A DNA stretch of 64,000 nucleotides from Jatrophihabitans sp035642535 (GTDB lineage Bacteria > Actinomycetota > Actinomycetes > Mycobacteriales > Jatrophihabitantaceae). Position 1 is the stretch's first letter; the number at the start of each line of letters is the position of its first letter. Under the pieces are notes generated by a model. The model was not told the DNA's origin. It ran no database searches and saw only the letters and a list, made by a program, of their open reading frames with translations. The DNA lies in NCBI GenBank assembly GCA_035642535.1, contig DASQSE010000097.1, positions 32,429 through 96,428 of the forward strand, written 5' to 3'. The translations under genes and the position numbers were made by a program. Positions 51,861 through 60,639 of this stretch are shown here, one piece after another.

Positions 51861-53039
51861 TCAGGAAACGAGATCGTCGTCCGTGGCTTCTTGGACGTCG
51901 TCGCCGGAGATGCCGAGCACGAACAGCACGTTGTCGAGATGGGACTCGTCCCCGGAGGCGTTGCGTAACGCCGACCTCGCGTTGAACGCGACACCTAGTC
52001 CGGCCGTCTCGAGCAGGTCGATGTCGCTGGAGCCCTCGCCGACGGCAACGGTCTGCGACAGCGGCACGTCGAACTGCCCGGCGAAGCGACGCAGGGCATC
52101 CGCCTTCCCGCGGCGGTCCAGGATCGGGCCCAGCATTCGCCCGGTCACGACGCCGTCCACGACCTCCAACTCGTTGGCCGCCGCGAAGTCCAGCGACAGC
52201 TCCTTGTCGAACCGGTCGGTGACGAAGCTGAAGCCGCCGCTGACGACGCCGACGTAGTAGCCCAGCCGGCGCAACGTACGCACGAACGTCCGCGCGCCCG
52301 GCATGAGGCGCAGTTCGTCCCGCACCGCGTCCAGATCGGCCGTAGTCAGCCCGGCCAGCAGCGCCACGCGCTCTCGCACCGCGGTGGCGAAATCCAGCTC
52401 GCCGGTCAATGTCCGAGCCGTTATCGCGGCGGTCTCGTCCGCCACCCCGGCGCGCGCGGCGAGCGCCCCCATCGCTTCGTCGCGGATCAACGTCGAGTCG
52501 ACGTCGAGGACGACGAGGCGCTTGGCGCGGCGGCGCAAGACGGCGGGCTCGACGCCGACATCGAGCCCGGTCTCCTCGTGCACGGCGATCAGCGTCGCGC
52601 GCAGCACGGCCGCGTCCGGCGCGCGCACGTTCATCTCGAAGCTCGTCGCCGGCTCGCTCGCCAGCAGTGCGACCGACTCGATGTTTCCGCCGACGTCCGT
52701 GATCAGCTGGGCGACGTGGCTCAGCGCGCCCGGTCGCAGCGGCTGCCCCATCACGATGACGTGGAAGCGATTGACGGCGCGCGTGGCGGCCTCGGGCGCG
52801 GCAACCGCCACTTCGCTTTCCATCCCGAGCGCGTGCGCGGCCTGGCTCACCGAGTTGCGCAGGGCGGCCGGGTCGCCGTGCAGGTCGAGCAGGACGGCGA
52901 GGATGAGCCGTTCCCGGATGACCACCTGCTCGACGTCGCGCACCTCGACGTCATGTGCGGCGAGGGCGGCGAACAACGATGCGGTCACCCCCGGACGGTC
53001 GCGTCCGGAAATGGTGACGACTACGGGCGTTGGCTGCAT
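51861..53039 (-). CDS. serB: Phosphoserine phosphatase with N-terminal ACT domains
   Basis: 392 residues, SerB2-like. Two ACT-like domains occupy about 1-170 (VVVTISGRDRPGVTASLFAAL and RFHVIVMGQPLRPGALSHVAQLI). The HAD phosphatase part has VVLDVDSTLI (catalytic Asp pair), VSGGFSFV with Ser, and VAVGEGSSDIDLLETAG. It makes serine from phosphoserine; ACT domains suggest amino-acid feedback. The gene follows ctaD by 38 bp, an order shared with mycobacteria (Rv3043c-Rv3042c). Confidence 0.95.
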   Translation of the reverse strand: MQPTPVVVTISGRDRPGVTASLFAALAAHDVEVRDVEQVVIRERLILAVLLDLHGDPAALRNSVSQAAHALGMESEVAVAAPEAATRAVNRFHVIVMGQPLRPGALSHVAQLITDVGGNIESVALLASEPATSFEMNVRAPDAAVLRATLIAVHEETGLDVGVEPAVLRRRAKRLVVLDVDSTLIRDEAMGALAARAGVADETAAITARTLTGELDFATAVRERVALLAGLTTADLDAVRDELRLMPGARTFVRTLRRLGYYVGVVSGGFSFVTDRFDKELSLDFAAANELEVVDGVVTGRMLGPILDRRGKADALRRFAGQFDVPLSQTVAVGEGSSDIDLLETAGLGVAFNARSALRNASGDESHLDNVLFVLGISGDDVQEATDDDLVS

Positions 53040-53077
53040 GATCAGCCGCGACCGGCCACGGCTGGGCCGATCACGGA

Positions 53078-54862
53078 TCAGTCAGGATCCCGATCGCCCT
53101 GCCCGCCCGCTGCCGCGCCGGCGAGTACGGGCCGATGCGCACGCCGACCGGAGTGCGCCTCCGCCTCCAGCCGCTCGAGCAGGTGCGGATAGTGCGCCTC
53201 GAACGCCGGCCGCTCCGACCGGATCCGCGGGATCGAGGTGAAGTTGTGCCGCGGCGGCGGGCTGGACGTGGCCCACTCGAGCGAGTTGCCGAAGCCCCAC
53301 GGATCGTCGGCGGTGCAGATCTCGCCGAACCGGTACGAGTGATAGAGATTCCACGCGAACGGGATGGTCGACGCGCCGAGCACCAGCGAGCCGATCGTCG
53401 AGACTGTGTTCAGGGTGGTGAACCCGTCGGTCGGCAGGTAGTCAGGCACTCGGCGCGGCATGCCCTCGGCACCGAGCCAGTGCTGCACCAGGAACGTCAG
53501 GTGGAAGCCCACGAAGGTCATCCAGAAGTGCAGCTTGCCCAGCCGCTCGTCCAAGTAGCGGCCGGTGAACTTCGGGAACCAGAAGTAGATGCCGGAGTAG
53601 ACCGCGAACACGATCGTGCCGAACAGCACGTAGTGGAAGTGCGCGATGACGAAGTACGAGTCGGCGACGTGGAAGTCGACCGGTGGGCTGGCGAGCAGCA
53701 CACCGGTGAGCCCGCCGAACAGGAACGTCACCAGGAAGCCGACCGCGAAGATCATCGGTGATTCGAAGGTGATCGAACCGCGCCACATCGACCCGATCCA
53801 GTTGAAGAACTTGATGCCCGTCGGGACGGCGATGAGGAACGTCATCACCGAGAAGAAGGGCAGCAACACCGCGCCGGTGGTGAACATGTGGTGCGCCCAC
53901 ACCGTCATCGACAGCGCCGCGATCGACAGCGTCGCAAGCACCATCCCCTTGTAGCCGAACAGCGGCTTGCGGCTGAACACCGGGATGACCTCGGTGATGA
54001 TGCCGAAGAACGGCAGCGCGACGATGTATACCTCGGGGTGGCCGAAGAACCAGAACAGGTGCTGCCACAGAATGGCGCCACCGTTGTTGGGCTCGAACAC
54101 CACGGAGTGCAGGTGCCGGTCGAGATAGAGGACGAGCAGCGCAGAGGTGAGGATCGGGAACGCGAGCAGCACCAGCAGACTCGTCACCAGGATGTTCCAG
54201 GTGAAGATCGGCATCCGGAACATCGTCATACCCGGCGCCCGCAACGTGATGATCGTCGTCACGAAGTTGACGCCGCCGAGGATGGTGCCGAGCCCGGCAA
54301 GCACCAGGCCGATGATCCAGAAGTCCGCGCCCGCGCCCGGCGAGTTCGTCGCATCGGTCAGCGGCGAGTAGGCGTACCAGCCGAAGTCGGCGGCGCCGTT
54401 CGGGGTGGCGAAGCCCAGCAGCACCGTGATGCCGCCGAAGAGGAACAACCAGTACGAGAAGGCATTCAGCCGCGGGAAGGCGACGTCCGGCGAGCCGATC
54501 TGCAGCGGTACGACAAGATTGGCGAACGCGAACAAGATCGGGGTCGCGAACAGCAGGAGCATGATCGTGCCGTGCATCGTGAAGAGCTGGTTGTACTGCT
54601 CCTGCGACAGCAACTGGCGGCCCGGCCGAGCCAGCTCGATGCGCATCAGCAGCGCCATCACGCCGCCGATCGCGAAGAACGCAAGCGAGGTGACCATGTA
54701 CATCCGGCCGATCATCTTCGGATCGGTCGTGCGCAGCACCTGGCTGAACATCGAACCCTTCGCCGCGGTGTGCTCCGGGAAGGGTCTGGCGACGATCGAC
54801 TCAGGCGACGCGTCGAGCGGTTCCGGCACCTCGGCCGGCGTCGGCTCGTCAGTCGTGGTCAC
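53078..54862 (-). CDS. ctaD: Cytochrome c oxidase subunit I (aa3-type)
   Basis: 594 residues from GTG 54862, with AAGGAG 5 nt upstream. Twelve membrane segments. Haem and copper ligands are seen: the low-spin haem His in TMHGTIMLLLF, the CuB His-Tyr in FWFFGHPEVYI, the CuB pair in VWAHHMFTTG, and the haem ligands in VIAHFHYVLFG. It is the catalytic subunit of the terminal oxidase. Long N- and C-terminal extensions (about 40 residues each, the latter basic) are common in actinobacteria. Followed by serB; no other cox subunit is in the window. Confidence 0.97.
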   Translation of the reverse strand: MTTTDEPTPAEVPEPLDASPESIVARPFPEHTAAKGSMFSQVLRTTDPKMIGRMYMVTSLAFFAIGGVMALLMRIELARPGRQLLSQEQYNQLFTMHGTIMLLLFATPILFAFANLVVPLQIGSPDVAFPRLNAFSYWLFLFGGITVLLGFATPNGAADFGWYAYSPLTDATNSPGAGADFWIIGLVLAGLGTILGGVNFVTTIITLRAPGMTMFRMPIFTWNILVTSLLVLLAFPILTSALLVLYLDRHLHSVVFEPNNGGAILWQHLFWFFGHPEVYIVALPFFGIITEVIPVFSRKPLFGYKGMVLATLSIAALSMTVWAHHMFTTGAVLLPFFSVMTFLIAVPTGIKFFNWIGSMWRGSITFESPMIFAVGFLVTFLFGGLTGVLLASPPVDFHVADSYFVIAHFHYVLFGTIVFAVYSGIYFWFPKFTGRYLDERLGKLHFWMTFVGFHLTFLVQHWLGAEGMPRRVPDYLPTDGFTTLNTVSTIGSLVLGASTIPFAWNLYHSYRFGEICTADDPWGFGNSLEWATSSPPPRHNFTSIPRIRSERPAFEAHYPHLLERLEAEAHSGRRAHRPVLAGAAAGGQGDRDPD

Positions 54863-55087
54863 GCGTTCTCCTTGCGTTGCGGCTCGCGCTGCTCCACTCC
54901 GCACAATAGTTCCTTCCCACCTGACGATCCGCACCGGGCACGTGATCGAAACGTTGTGAGGCCGATGTGAAATGAGCGGATTCTCGTATACGCTGTTTGC
55001 GACGTTCGTGCGCATGCACACCGCACGTTTAGCCCGCCGCCAAGGGTTGGTCCGCCGGAGTCGACCATGCGGGCGTGAGGAGGCTGC
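54863..55087. other. Divergent promoter region between ctaD and the propeller/FN3 gene
   Basis: 225 bp without a gene. An AT-richer stretch (about 54958-54995) and a GAGGAGG ribosome site (55077-55083) serve the plus-strand gene, and AAGGAG serves ctaD. No clear operator or riboswitch was recognised. Confidence 0.5.
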
Positions 55088-58000
55088 ATGACAGGTCGGT
55101 GGCGCAATCGTTCGGGGTTCCGCGTCGATCCGGACGCGGCTCCGGCCAGCCGTCCCTCGCGCCGCCAGACCATCGCACTGCTGGCCGTGCTCGCACTCGT
55201 CGCCGGTGCCGTCGCGGTCGTTTCCTATCTCATCCGTCCGGAACAGGCGCGGGCATTCGATCTCTTCCACGGGTCGATGTTCCTCAGTGATCAGAACTCC
55301 CCTGTCGCGGTCGACCTGACGAGCGGCAAGGCGACGTTGCGGCTGCACGGCGCGGACCAGCAGGTGGGTCTGACGACTGACGACGACGAACAGCTCGCCG
55401 TGGTACCGCTGACCGACGACACGCTGCTGCTGAACCCGGCGACCGGCGAGTTCAACATGGTCGACAACAGCGGCTTCGTCGTGAAGCACGACGGTGGCGG
55501 CGTCACGCTCGACCCGCGCAAAGGTGCGTCATCGTCGACCGCGGTCGCAGCCGGCAACGGCCAGGCCTACATCGTCCGCAGCGGGAGCCCGGGCGGCACC
55601 GACGTGTACCTCGTCAACCAGTCGACCGTCGAGTCGGCGACCGGCGCCTCCGGCAAGCCGCGCCCGCGGGCCAGCGGCTCGATGCAGGAAGAAGGCAGCG
55701 ACGCGGTCAGTGCGAACGGCGCCCTGTGGTTGTTCGCAGCGCTATCGCACAGCGAGCAGCGCATCGTCGAATTCATCGTGCCGCCGGGGAGCAGCACCGG
55801 TGCCACACTCGTCCGCTCCGATCATGGTCAGGTGACCGGTCCGGCCGCAATCGGCAAGGCGCCGGCGGGGGTCGGCTCGGCAGACGTCGTCGGGGTGGCG
55901 TCGCTGTCGGGCATCCAACTGTTCGGCCGCGGCGCACCGCGACAGCGCGTCGGGTATCAGCCGCCCCCCGACGTCACCAGGATCGTTCCGGCCACGACCA
56001 CGATGGGCCGGCTGGCCTTTCTGCTGGACGGATCGAATGGCTGGTACCTCACGTCCGTCAATACGGACGGGACGGATCTACAGGTGCCGCGACTGATCGG
56101 CGGGCTGCCGAAGGACGCGAACCTCGCCGAGCCCGCAGCCAGCAACGGCTGGCTTTACACGCTCAACAAGAACAACGGGAACCTCTACCGAATCGGCTTC
56201 GACGCCATAGCGCAGCCCGTTCCCGGCCAGCCGAGCTACCCGGCCCGCCATATCGAGTTTCCGGACTTCAGCAACGCGTACGTCACCGCCCGTGGCCCGC
56301 GCGTCGTCTTCAATTCGCCGACCCACGACGACGCGCTGATGGTGTTCACCGACGGCAGCCGCGGCCCGCGGACGATCGTGAAAAGCGCTGCGATATCGGT
56401 CGACGCCTCTGGCGGCGCAGAAGCATTGACGAAGAGCTCCGTGCCGCCGGCTCGTCCGGGCAAGAAGACCGGTGGCAAGGCGAAGCCCGTGCCGAACCCC
56501 GTCCAGCAGGTCAACACGAAGATCGACTGCAAGACCGTCAAACAGAAGCCGCATATACCGGTGATCAACACCCCCGACCCCGGCTCGCGCACGGTCGCGC
56601 TCAGCTGGAACTATCAGGTCATTTCGCAGGAGGACTGCTTCCCGTCCACGTACGTGGTGTCCTTGGACCTCCTCACCACCGACGCGCCGCCGCCGCCCGG
56701 CAGGGTGACTGTGCGGGGGCAGACCGGCACAACGATCAGCGGCCTGTTCCCGGACAGCCGCTACCAGGCAACCGTCACTGCATATATCAATGGGGAGCAC
56801 ACGGCGTCGCTGCCAGTGGATTTCCCGACCGGCCCGGAAGGACCGGCCGCACCCACCGACCTCGCCGTGTCCGCGGATTCGGCGGGCAACTGGAAACTGC
56901 ACTGGGACTCCTGCGGCACGATCGCGCAGGGCTGCGTGGCCGCGCAGAGCTGGACGATCACTCCGAGCTTCTGTGACCGCCGCGGGGTGTCCAGCCCGCC
57001 ACGGCCGATGACGGTCACCGCCGACCCGACGTCCAAGCGGCAACCGCCGGCCGTGTACCCCGGCAGGGACACGCTGCTCGGCCGCGGCATGCAGTTCCAG
57101 GTGCTGGGCAACGGTGCCCAGGGGCAGGCCGGCACACCTTCGGCGAGGAGCGGCTGCATCTACAGCTGGGCACCACCGGTGTCGAGCGCACTCAGCCTGC
57201 GGGCCAGCGCCCCGCAAACGCGACTCGGACACCCGACGAAGGGCACGGTCGTACTCGATCTCGGGTCCGATCCGGTGCGCAACGTCGGCGGAGTCGGGGC
57301 GCAGGTGACTCTCGCTCTGTCCGGCCCGGACGGCAGGCAGTCGAAGACCTTGACGTTCGACGGCCAGACTGCGATGTCGGCGAGATTCGGCGGCGTCCAA
57401 GCCGGCACGAATTACACCGCGTCTGCTCGCGTGCGTCCCGGCCGCGGAGGTAGATCGGTCTCGATCGGGCCCGTGGCGGTGACGACGCGCGCCCACTGGC
57501 CGGCCATGTCGCTGTCCCCGAGTTGTCCGCAGATCAACATCATCAGCTGTGAGCTGACCGTGCGGATCAAGGGCCTCACCAGCGCACAGGCGAACAACGA
57601 GAAGTTCGACTTCAACGGCCTGCTGCAGTGCGGCAGCACCGGCTTCAACTTCTCCGCGACGAGCTTCGATCCGGCCGATCCGATCGACGCAGGTCCGGTG
57701 TCGCAGCTGAACAAGTTCTTCGGCGGCTGCGCGGTCAGCGGGCAGTTGCAGGAGAGTCCGAACTCACCGCAGCCGGAGGTGTTCGGCGGCGCGGTCAAGC
57801 CTCTCGGCCCCACGCCCTTCGACCTGGGCGCGCCGTCGAGGTCGGGTGCCGGACAGAAGGACTTCACCGCGGACTGGAACAACTCCGGCTCCGATGTGGT
57901 GATCACCTACAACGGCAACGCCGACCTGCGCACCCTCACCCAGGACTGGTCGGAGACGGTCATCGCGCCGGACGACCAAATCTGCGGATCCGGCAATGAT

Positions 58001-58492
58001 GTACCGGACAAGACAGCCACCGTCCATGTCGACGTCCTGTGTGAGAACCAGAATCCGGGCAACGGCTGGCAGGTCTCGATCAGTTACCACGACAGCGTCG
58101 ACGGCGCGGCCGAGGGGCCGTTCACCTATTCGCTCGGCGCGCCGTCGGGCTTCGCGTTCTGCACGCCGACCAGCTTCTCGGCGAGTGCGTCGGGCGACAC
58201 GAGCGCGCCGAAGGTCGACGTCGCGAAGCCGGACGGCGACCTCAGCGGTTGCAGTCGCTGGTCGTACGACCTGCTCGACCAGAACAACAAGTCCTGCCTT
58301 GCCCCCGGCGGCGGCGGGGGCGGTGCGGCACCGCCCGTGACACTCGATGTTGATCCCAACTGCGACCTGACGGGGGGCTTGACGTTGTCGATCTCGTGGG
58401 TCGACCCAGCCCGGGTGGATCATTCGCGGGACGTCCCAGTCAGTGGGAACTGGCCGACACCATCTCCATCTCCATCGTCATCACCTACATAG
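55088..58492 (+). CDS. Large membrane-anchored protein with propeller-like and fibronectin-III-like domains
   Basis: 1134 residues. A basic N-terminus precedes one membrane segment (TIALLAVLALVAGAVAVVSYLI, about 27-49), so the rest is probably outside. About 55-430 are beta-propeller-like repeats (LAVVPLTDDTLLLNPATGEFNMVD, GWYLTSVNTDGTDLQV, NGWLYTLNKNNGNLYRIG). Fibronectin-III-like segments follow from about 490 (RTVALSWNYQV, TTISGLFPDSRYQATVTAYINGEHT), then Cys-containing beta domains and a Ser/Pro tail. Actinobacterial clusters with MoxR, DUF58 and a transglutaminase-fold protein often begin with such a gene. Cell-envelope assembly or surface role is inferred from context. Confidence 0.8.
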   Translation: MTGRWRNRSGFRVDPDAAPASRPSRRQTIALLAVLALVAGAVAVVSYLIRPEQARAFDLFHGSMFLSDQNSPVAVDLTSGKATLRLHGADQQVGLTTDDDEQLAVVPLTDDTLLLNPATGEFNMVDNSGFVVKHDGGGVTLDPRKGASSSTAVAAGNGQAYIVRSGSPGGTDVYLVNQSTVESATGASGKPRPRASGSMQEEGSDAVSANGALWLFAALSHSEQRIVEFIVPPGSSTGATLVRSDHGQVTGPAAIGKAPAGVGSADVVGVASLSGIQLFGRGAPRQRVGYQPPPDVTRIVPATTTMGRLAFLLDGSNGWYLTSVNTDGTDLQVPRLIGGLPKDANLAEPAASNGWLYTLNKNNGNLYRIGFDAIAQPVPGQPSYPARHIEFPDFSNAYVTARGPRVVFNSPTHDDALMVFTDGSRGPRTIVKSAAISVDASGGAEALTKSSVPPARPGKKTGGKAKPVPNPVQQVNTKIDCKTVKQKPHIPVINTPDPGSRTVALSWNYQVISQEDCFPSTYVVSLDLLTTDAPPPPGRVTVRGQTGTTISGLFPDSRYQATVTAYINGEHTASLPVDFPTGPEGPAAPTDLAVSADSAGNWKLHWDSCGTIAQGCVAAQSWTITPSFCDRRGVSSPPRPMTVTADPTSKRQPPAVYPGRDTLLGRGMQFQVLGNGAQGQAGTPSARSGCIYSWAPPVSSALSLRASAPQTRLGHPTKGTVVLDLGSDPVRNVGGVGAQVTLALSGPDGRQSKTLTFDGQTAMSARFGGVQAGTNYTASARVRPGRGGRSVSIGPVAVTTRAHWPAMSLSPSCPQINIISCELTVRIKGLTSAQANNEKFDFNGLLQCGSTGFNFSATSFDPADPIDAGPVSQLNKFFGGCAVSGQLQESPNSPQPEVFGGAVKPLGPTPFDLGAPSRSGAGQKDFTADWNNSGSDVVITYNGNADLRTLTQDWSETVIAPDDQICGSGNDVPDKTATVHVDVLCENQNPGNGWQVSISYHDSVDGAAEGPFTYSLGAPSGFAFCTPTSFSASASGDTSAPKVDVAKPDGDLSGCSRWSYDLLDQNNKSCLAPGGGGGGAAPPVTLDVDPNCDLTGGLTLSISWVDPARVDHSRDVPVSGNWPTPSPSPSSSPT

Positions 58493-58529
58493 CCCTAATC
58501 TGAGCGCACGACCCCGACCGAGGAGCAGC

Positions 58530-59498
58530 ATGGCCAGTCCCACCGACGTGATAGAGCGGGTGGCGCACGACGTTGACCGGCTCTGTCACAACATGGGCTA
58601 CGTCATCCAGGGCAAGCCTGAGGTACTGCGCCATGCGGTCATCTGCCTGCTCGCGGAGGGCCACCTGCTGATCGAGGATGTGCCCGGCACCGGCAAGACG
58701 TCGCTGGCCCGCGCGCTCGCCTCGTCGCTGTCCCTTAACTGGCACCGGATCCAGTTCACCCCCGATCTGCTGCCCACCGACGTCACCGGCGTGTCGATCT
58801 ACAACCAGCAGAGCGGCCAGTTCGAGTTCAAGCCGGGCCCGGTGTTCGCGAACGTCGTCGTCGGCGACGAGATCAACCGGGCCTCGCCGAAGACACAGTC
58901 GGCGCTGCTCGAGGTGATGGAGGAAGCGACGCTGACCGCCGACGGCGTCGTGCACCAGATGTCGCGCCCGTTCATGGTGGTCGCCACCCAGAACCCGATC
59001 GACATGGAGGGCACCTACCTCCTTCCGGAGGCGCAGGTCGACCGGTTCCTGATGAAGCTGACCGTCGGGTATCCGAGCGCCGAGGCCGAGGCGGAGGTGC
59101 TGCGCACCCAGAAGATGGGGCCGACGGTCACGCACCTGCTGCCGGTGCTCACCGGACAGGACGTCAACGCGATGATCGACGTCGTCAAGCAGGTCGAGGT
59201 TTCGCCCGCGCTCGAGCAGTACATCGTCGCGATCGCGACCGCGACCCGGTCGATGTCGGAGCTGCGGCTCGGCGTGTCCCCGCGCGGCAGCCTCGCGCTG
59301 CTGCGTGCCGCACGGGCGAGTGCGGCGGCGTCGGGCCGGCCGTTCGTCACTCCGGAGGACGTGAAGGAGATGGCGACGCCCGTCCTCGCGCACCGCGTGA
59401 TCCTGCAGCCGGATGCCGAGCTGCAAGGCCGCACCGGTGCCGAGCTCATTTCGCGCACCGTGCAGTCCATCGCGGTGCCGCGCTCCGTCCCGGCCTGA
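58530..59498 (+). CDS. MoxR-family AAA+ ATPase
   Basis: 322 residues. Walker A EDVPGTGKTSLARALA, Walker B VFANVVVGDEINRASPKTQSALLEVMEE, ATQNPIDMEGTYLLPEAQVDRFLMKL sensor and the C-terminal sensor-2 LGVSPRGSLALLRAARA are present. MoxR ATPases act as chaperones for VWA/DUF58-type proteins. ATG 58530 has AGGAG just upstream; the longer frame to 58443 overlaps the previous gene and is less likely. It is followed 4 bp later by the DUF58 gene. Confidence 0.94.
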   Translation: MASPTDVIERVAHDVDRLCHNMGYVIQGKPEVLRHAVICLLAEGHLLIEDVPGTGKTSLARALASSLSLNWHRIQFTPDLLPTDVTGVSIYNQQSGQFEFKPGPVFANVVVGDEINRASPKTQSALLEVMEEATLTADGVVHQMSRPFMVVATQNPIDMEGTYLLPEAQVDRFLMKLTVGYPSAEAEAEVLRTQKMGPTVTHLLPVLTGQDVNAMIDVVKQVEVSPALEQYIVAIATATRSMSELRLGVSPRGSLALLRAARASAAASGRPFVTPEDVKEMATPVLAHRVILQPDAELQGRTGAELISRTVQSIAVPRSVPA

Positions 59499-59502
59499 CG
59501 AC

Positions 59503-60639
59503 ATGACCCTGTTCGGTATCGGGGCGCTGCTCGCCGGGGTGGGCGCGCTGATCACCGGGCTCACCTTGGACTGGCTGGCGTTCGACCTGCTCGGGATCGG
59601 TCTGCTCGCGATTCTCGTACTCGGCTTCGCTGTGGTGGCGCGCCCGTCCCGGCTGGTGATCGACCGCGAGATCCAGCCGCCGCGGGTGCCGAAGGGCTCG
59701 CCCGCGATCGCCTTCCTGACCTTCGCGAATCGCGGCCGGCGCAGCGTGCCCGTCGCCGTCGCGACCCAGCCGTTCGGCTCACAACGGGTGCGGACGGTGA
59801 TCCCCAAGCTGCGCGGCGGTGAGCGCGGCACCCGCGCCTACCGACTGCCCACCCGGCAGCGCGGCATCTTCGACGTGGCGCCGGTCGAGGTCACCCGCCG
59901 CGACTCGTTCGAGCTGTTCCGGCTCTCCCGCAAGCACGGCCGCACCGAGCGCATCTGGGTCTACCCGCGGCTGCTCGGTTTTCGGACGCTGCCCGCCGGG
60001 CAGACCAGGCACCTCGAGGGGCCGTCCTCGGACACCGCACCGCAGGGCAACATCACCTTCCACCGGCTGCGCGAGTATGCCGCCGGTGACGATCTGCGCC
60101 TCGTGCACTGGCGCTCGTCGGCACGTGCCGGGAAGTTGATGGTCAAGCACAACGTCGACACCTCGCAGCCGTTCACCGTGATGATCTTCGACCAGCGGCC
60201 GAGCCTCTACACCGAGGAGTCGTTCGAGCAGGCCGTCGACGTGGTCGCATCGGCGCTGGTTGCCTCCGGCGTCAACAAGGCACCCGTGGAGCTGCGCCTG
60301 ACCGACGGCACCGTCCTGGGCGGCGCCCGGGTGCGCGACGTCACTCCGCTGATCGACTACCTGACCGGCGTGAAATCCAATCCGGACGGCTCGCTGCAGC
60401 CGCACCTGATCACGTTGCGCCGCACGCGCGGTGGCACGACGCTCGTGGTGGTCACGGGCGAGCTCGACGAGGCCGAGCTGCCGTACGTCGCGGCGCTGCG
60501 CCGCCGCTTCGACCGACTCGTCGTCATATCCGTCGATCCCCAGCACCGCCCGCCCGTCGACTTCCCCGGAGTGCGGGTCATCGTCGGCAGAAACGCGGAC
60601 GAGGTCTGCGCCGCGTGGAACCACCAGGTGCACGTATGA
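59503..60639 (+). CDS. DUF58 membrane protein
   Basis: 378 residues. Two N-terminal membrane segments (FGIGALLAGVGALITGLTL, LLGIGLLAILVLGFAVVA) precede a beta region and the DUF58 core GNITFHRLREYAAGDDLRLVHWRSSARAGKLMVKHN (described in parts), with the conserved REYxxGD..R.I.W. signature. A degenerate VWA-like region follows. Partner of the MoxR ATPase. Its stop overlaps the start of the transglutaminase-fold gene (ATGA). Confidence 0.94.
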   Translation: MTLFGIGALLAGVGALITGLTLDWLAFDLLGIGLLAILVLGFAVVARPSRLVIDREIQPPRVPKGSPAIAFLTFANRGRRSVPVAVATQPFGSQRVRTVIPKLRGGERGTRAYRLPTRQRGIFDVAPVEVTRRDSFELFRLSRKHGRTERIWVYPRLLGFRTLPAGQTRHLEGPSSDTAPQGNITFHRLREYAAGDDLRLVHWRSSARAGKLMVKHNVDTSQPFTVMIFDQRPSLYTEESFEQAVDVVASALVASGVNKAPVELRLTDGTVLGGARVRDVTPLIDYLTGVKSNPDGSLQPHLITLRRTRGGTTLVVVTGELDEAELPYVAALRRRFDRLVVISVDPQHRPPVDFPGVRVIVGRNADEVCAAWNHQVHV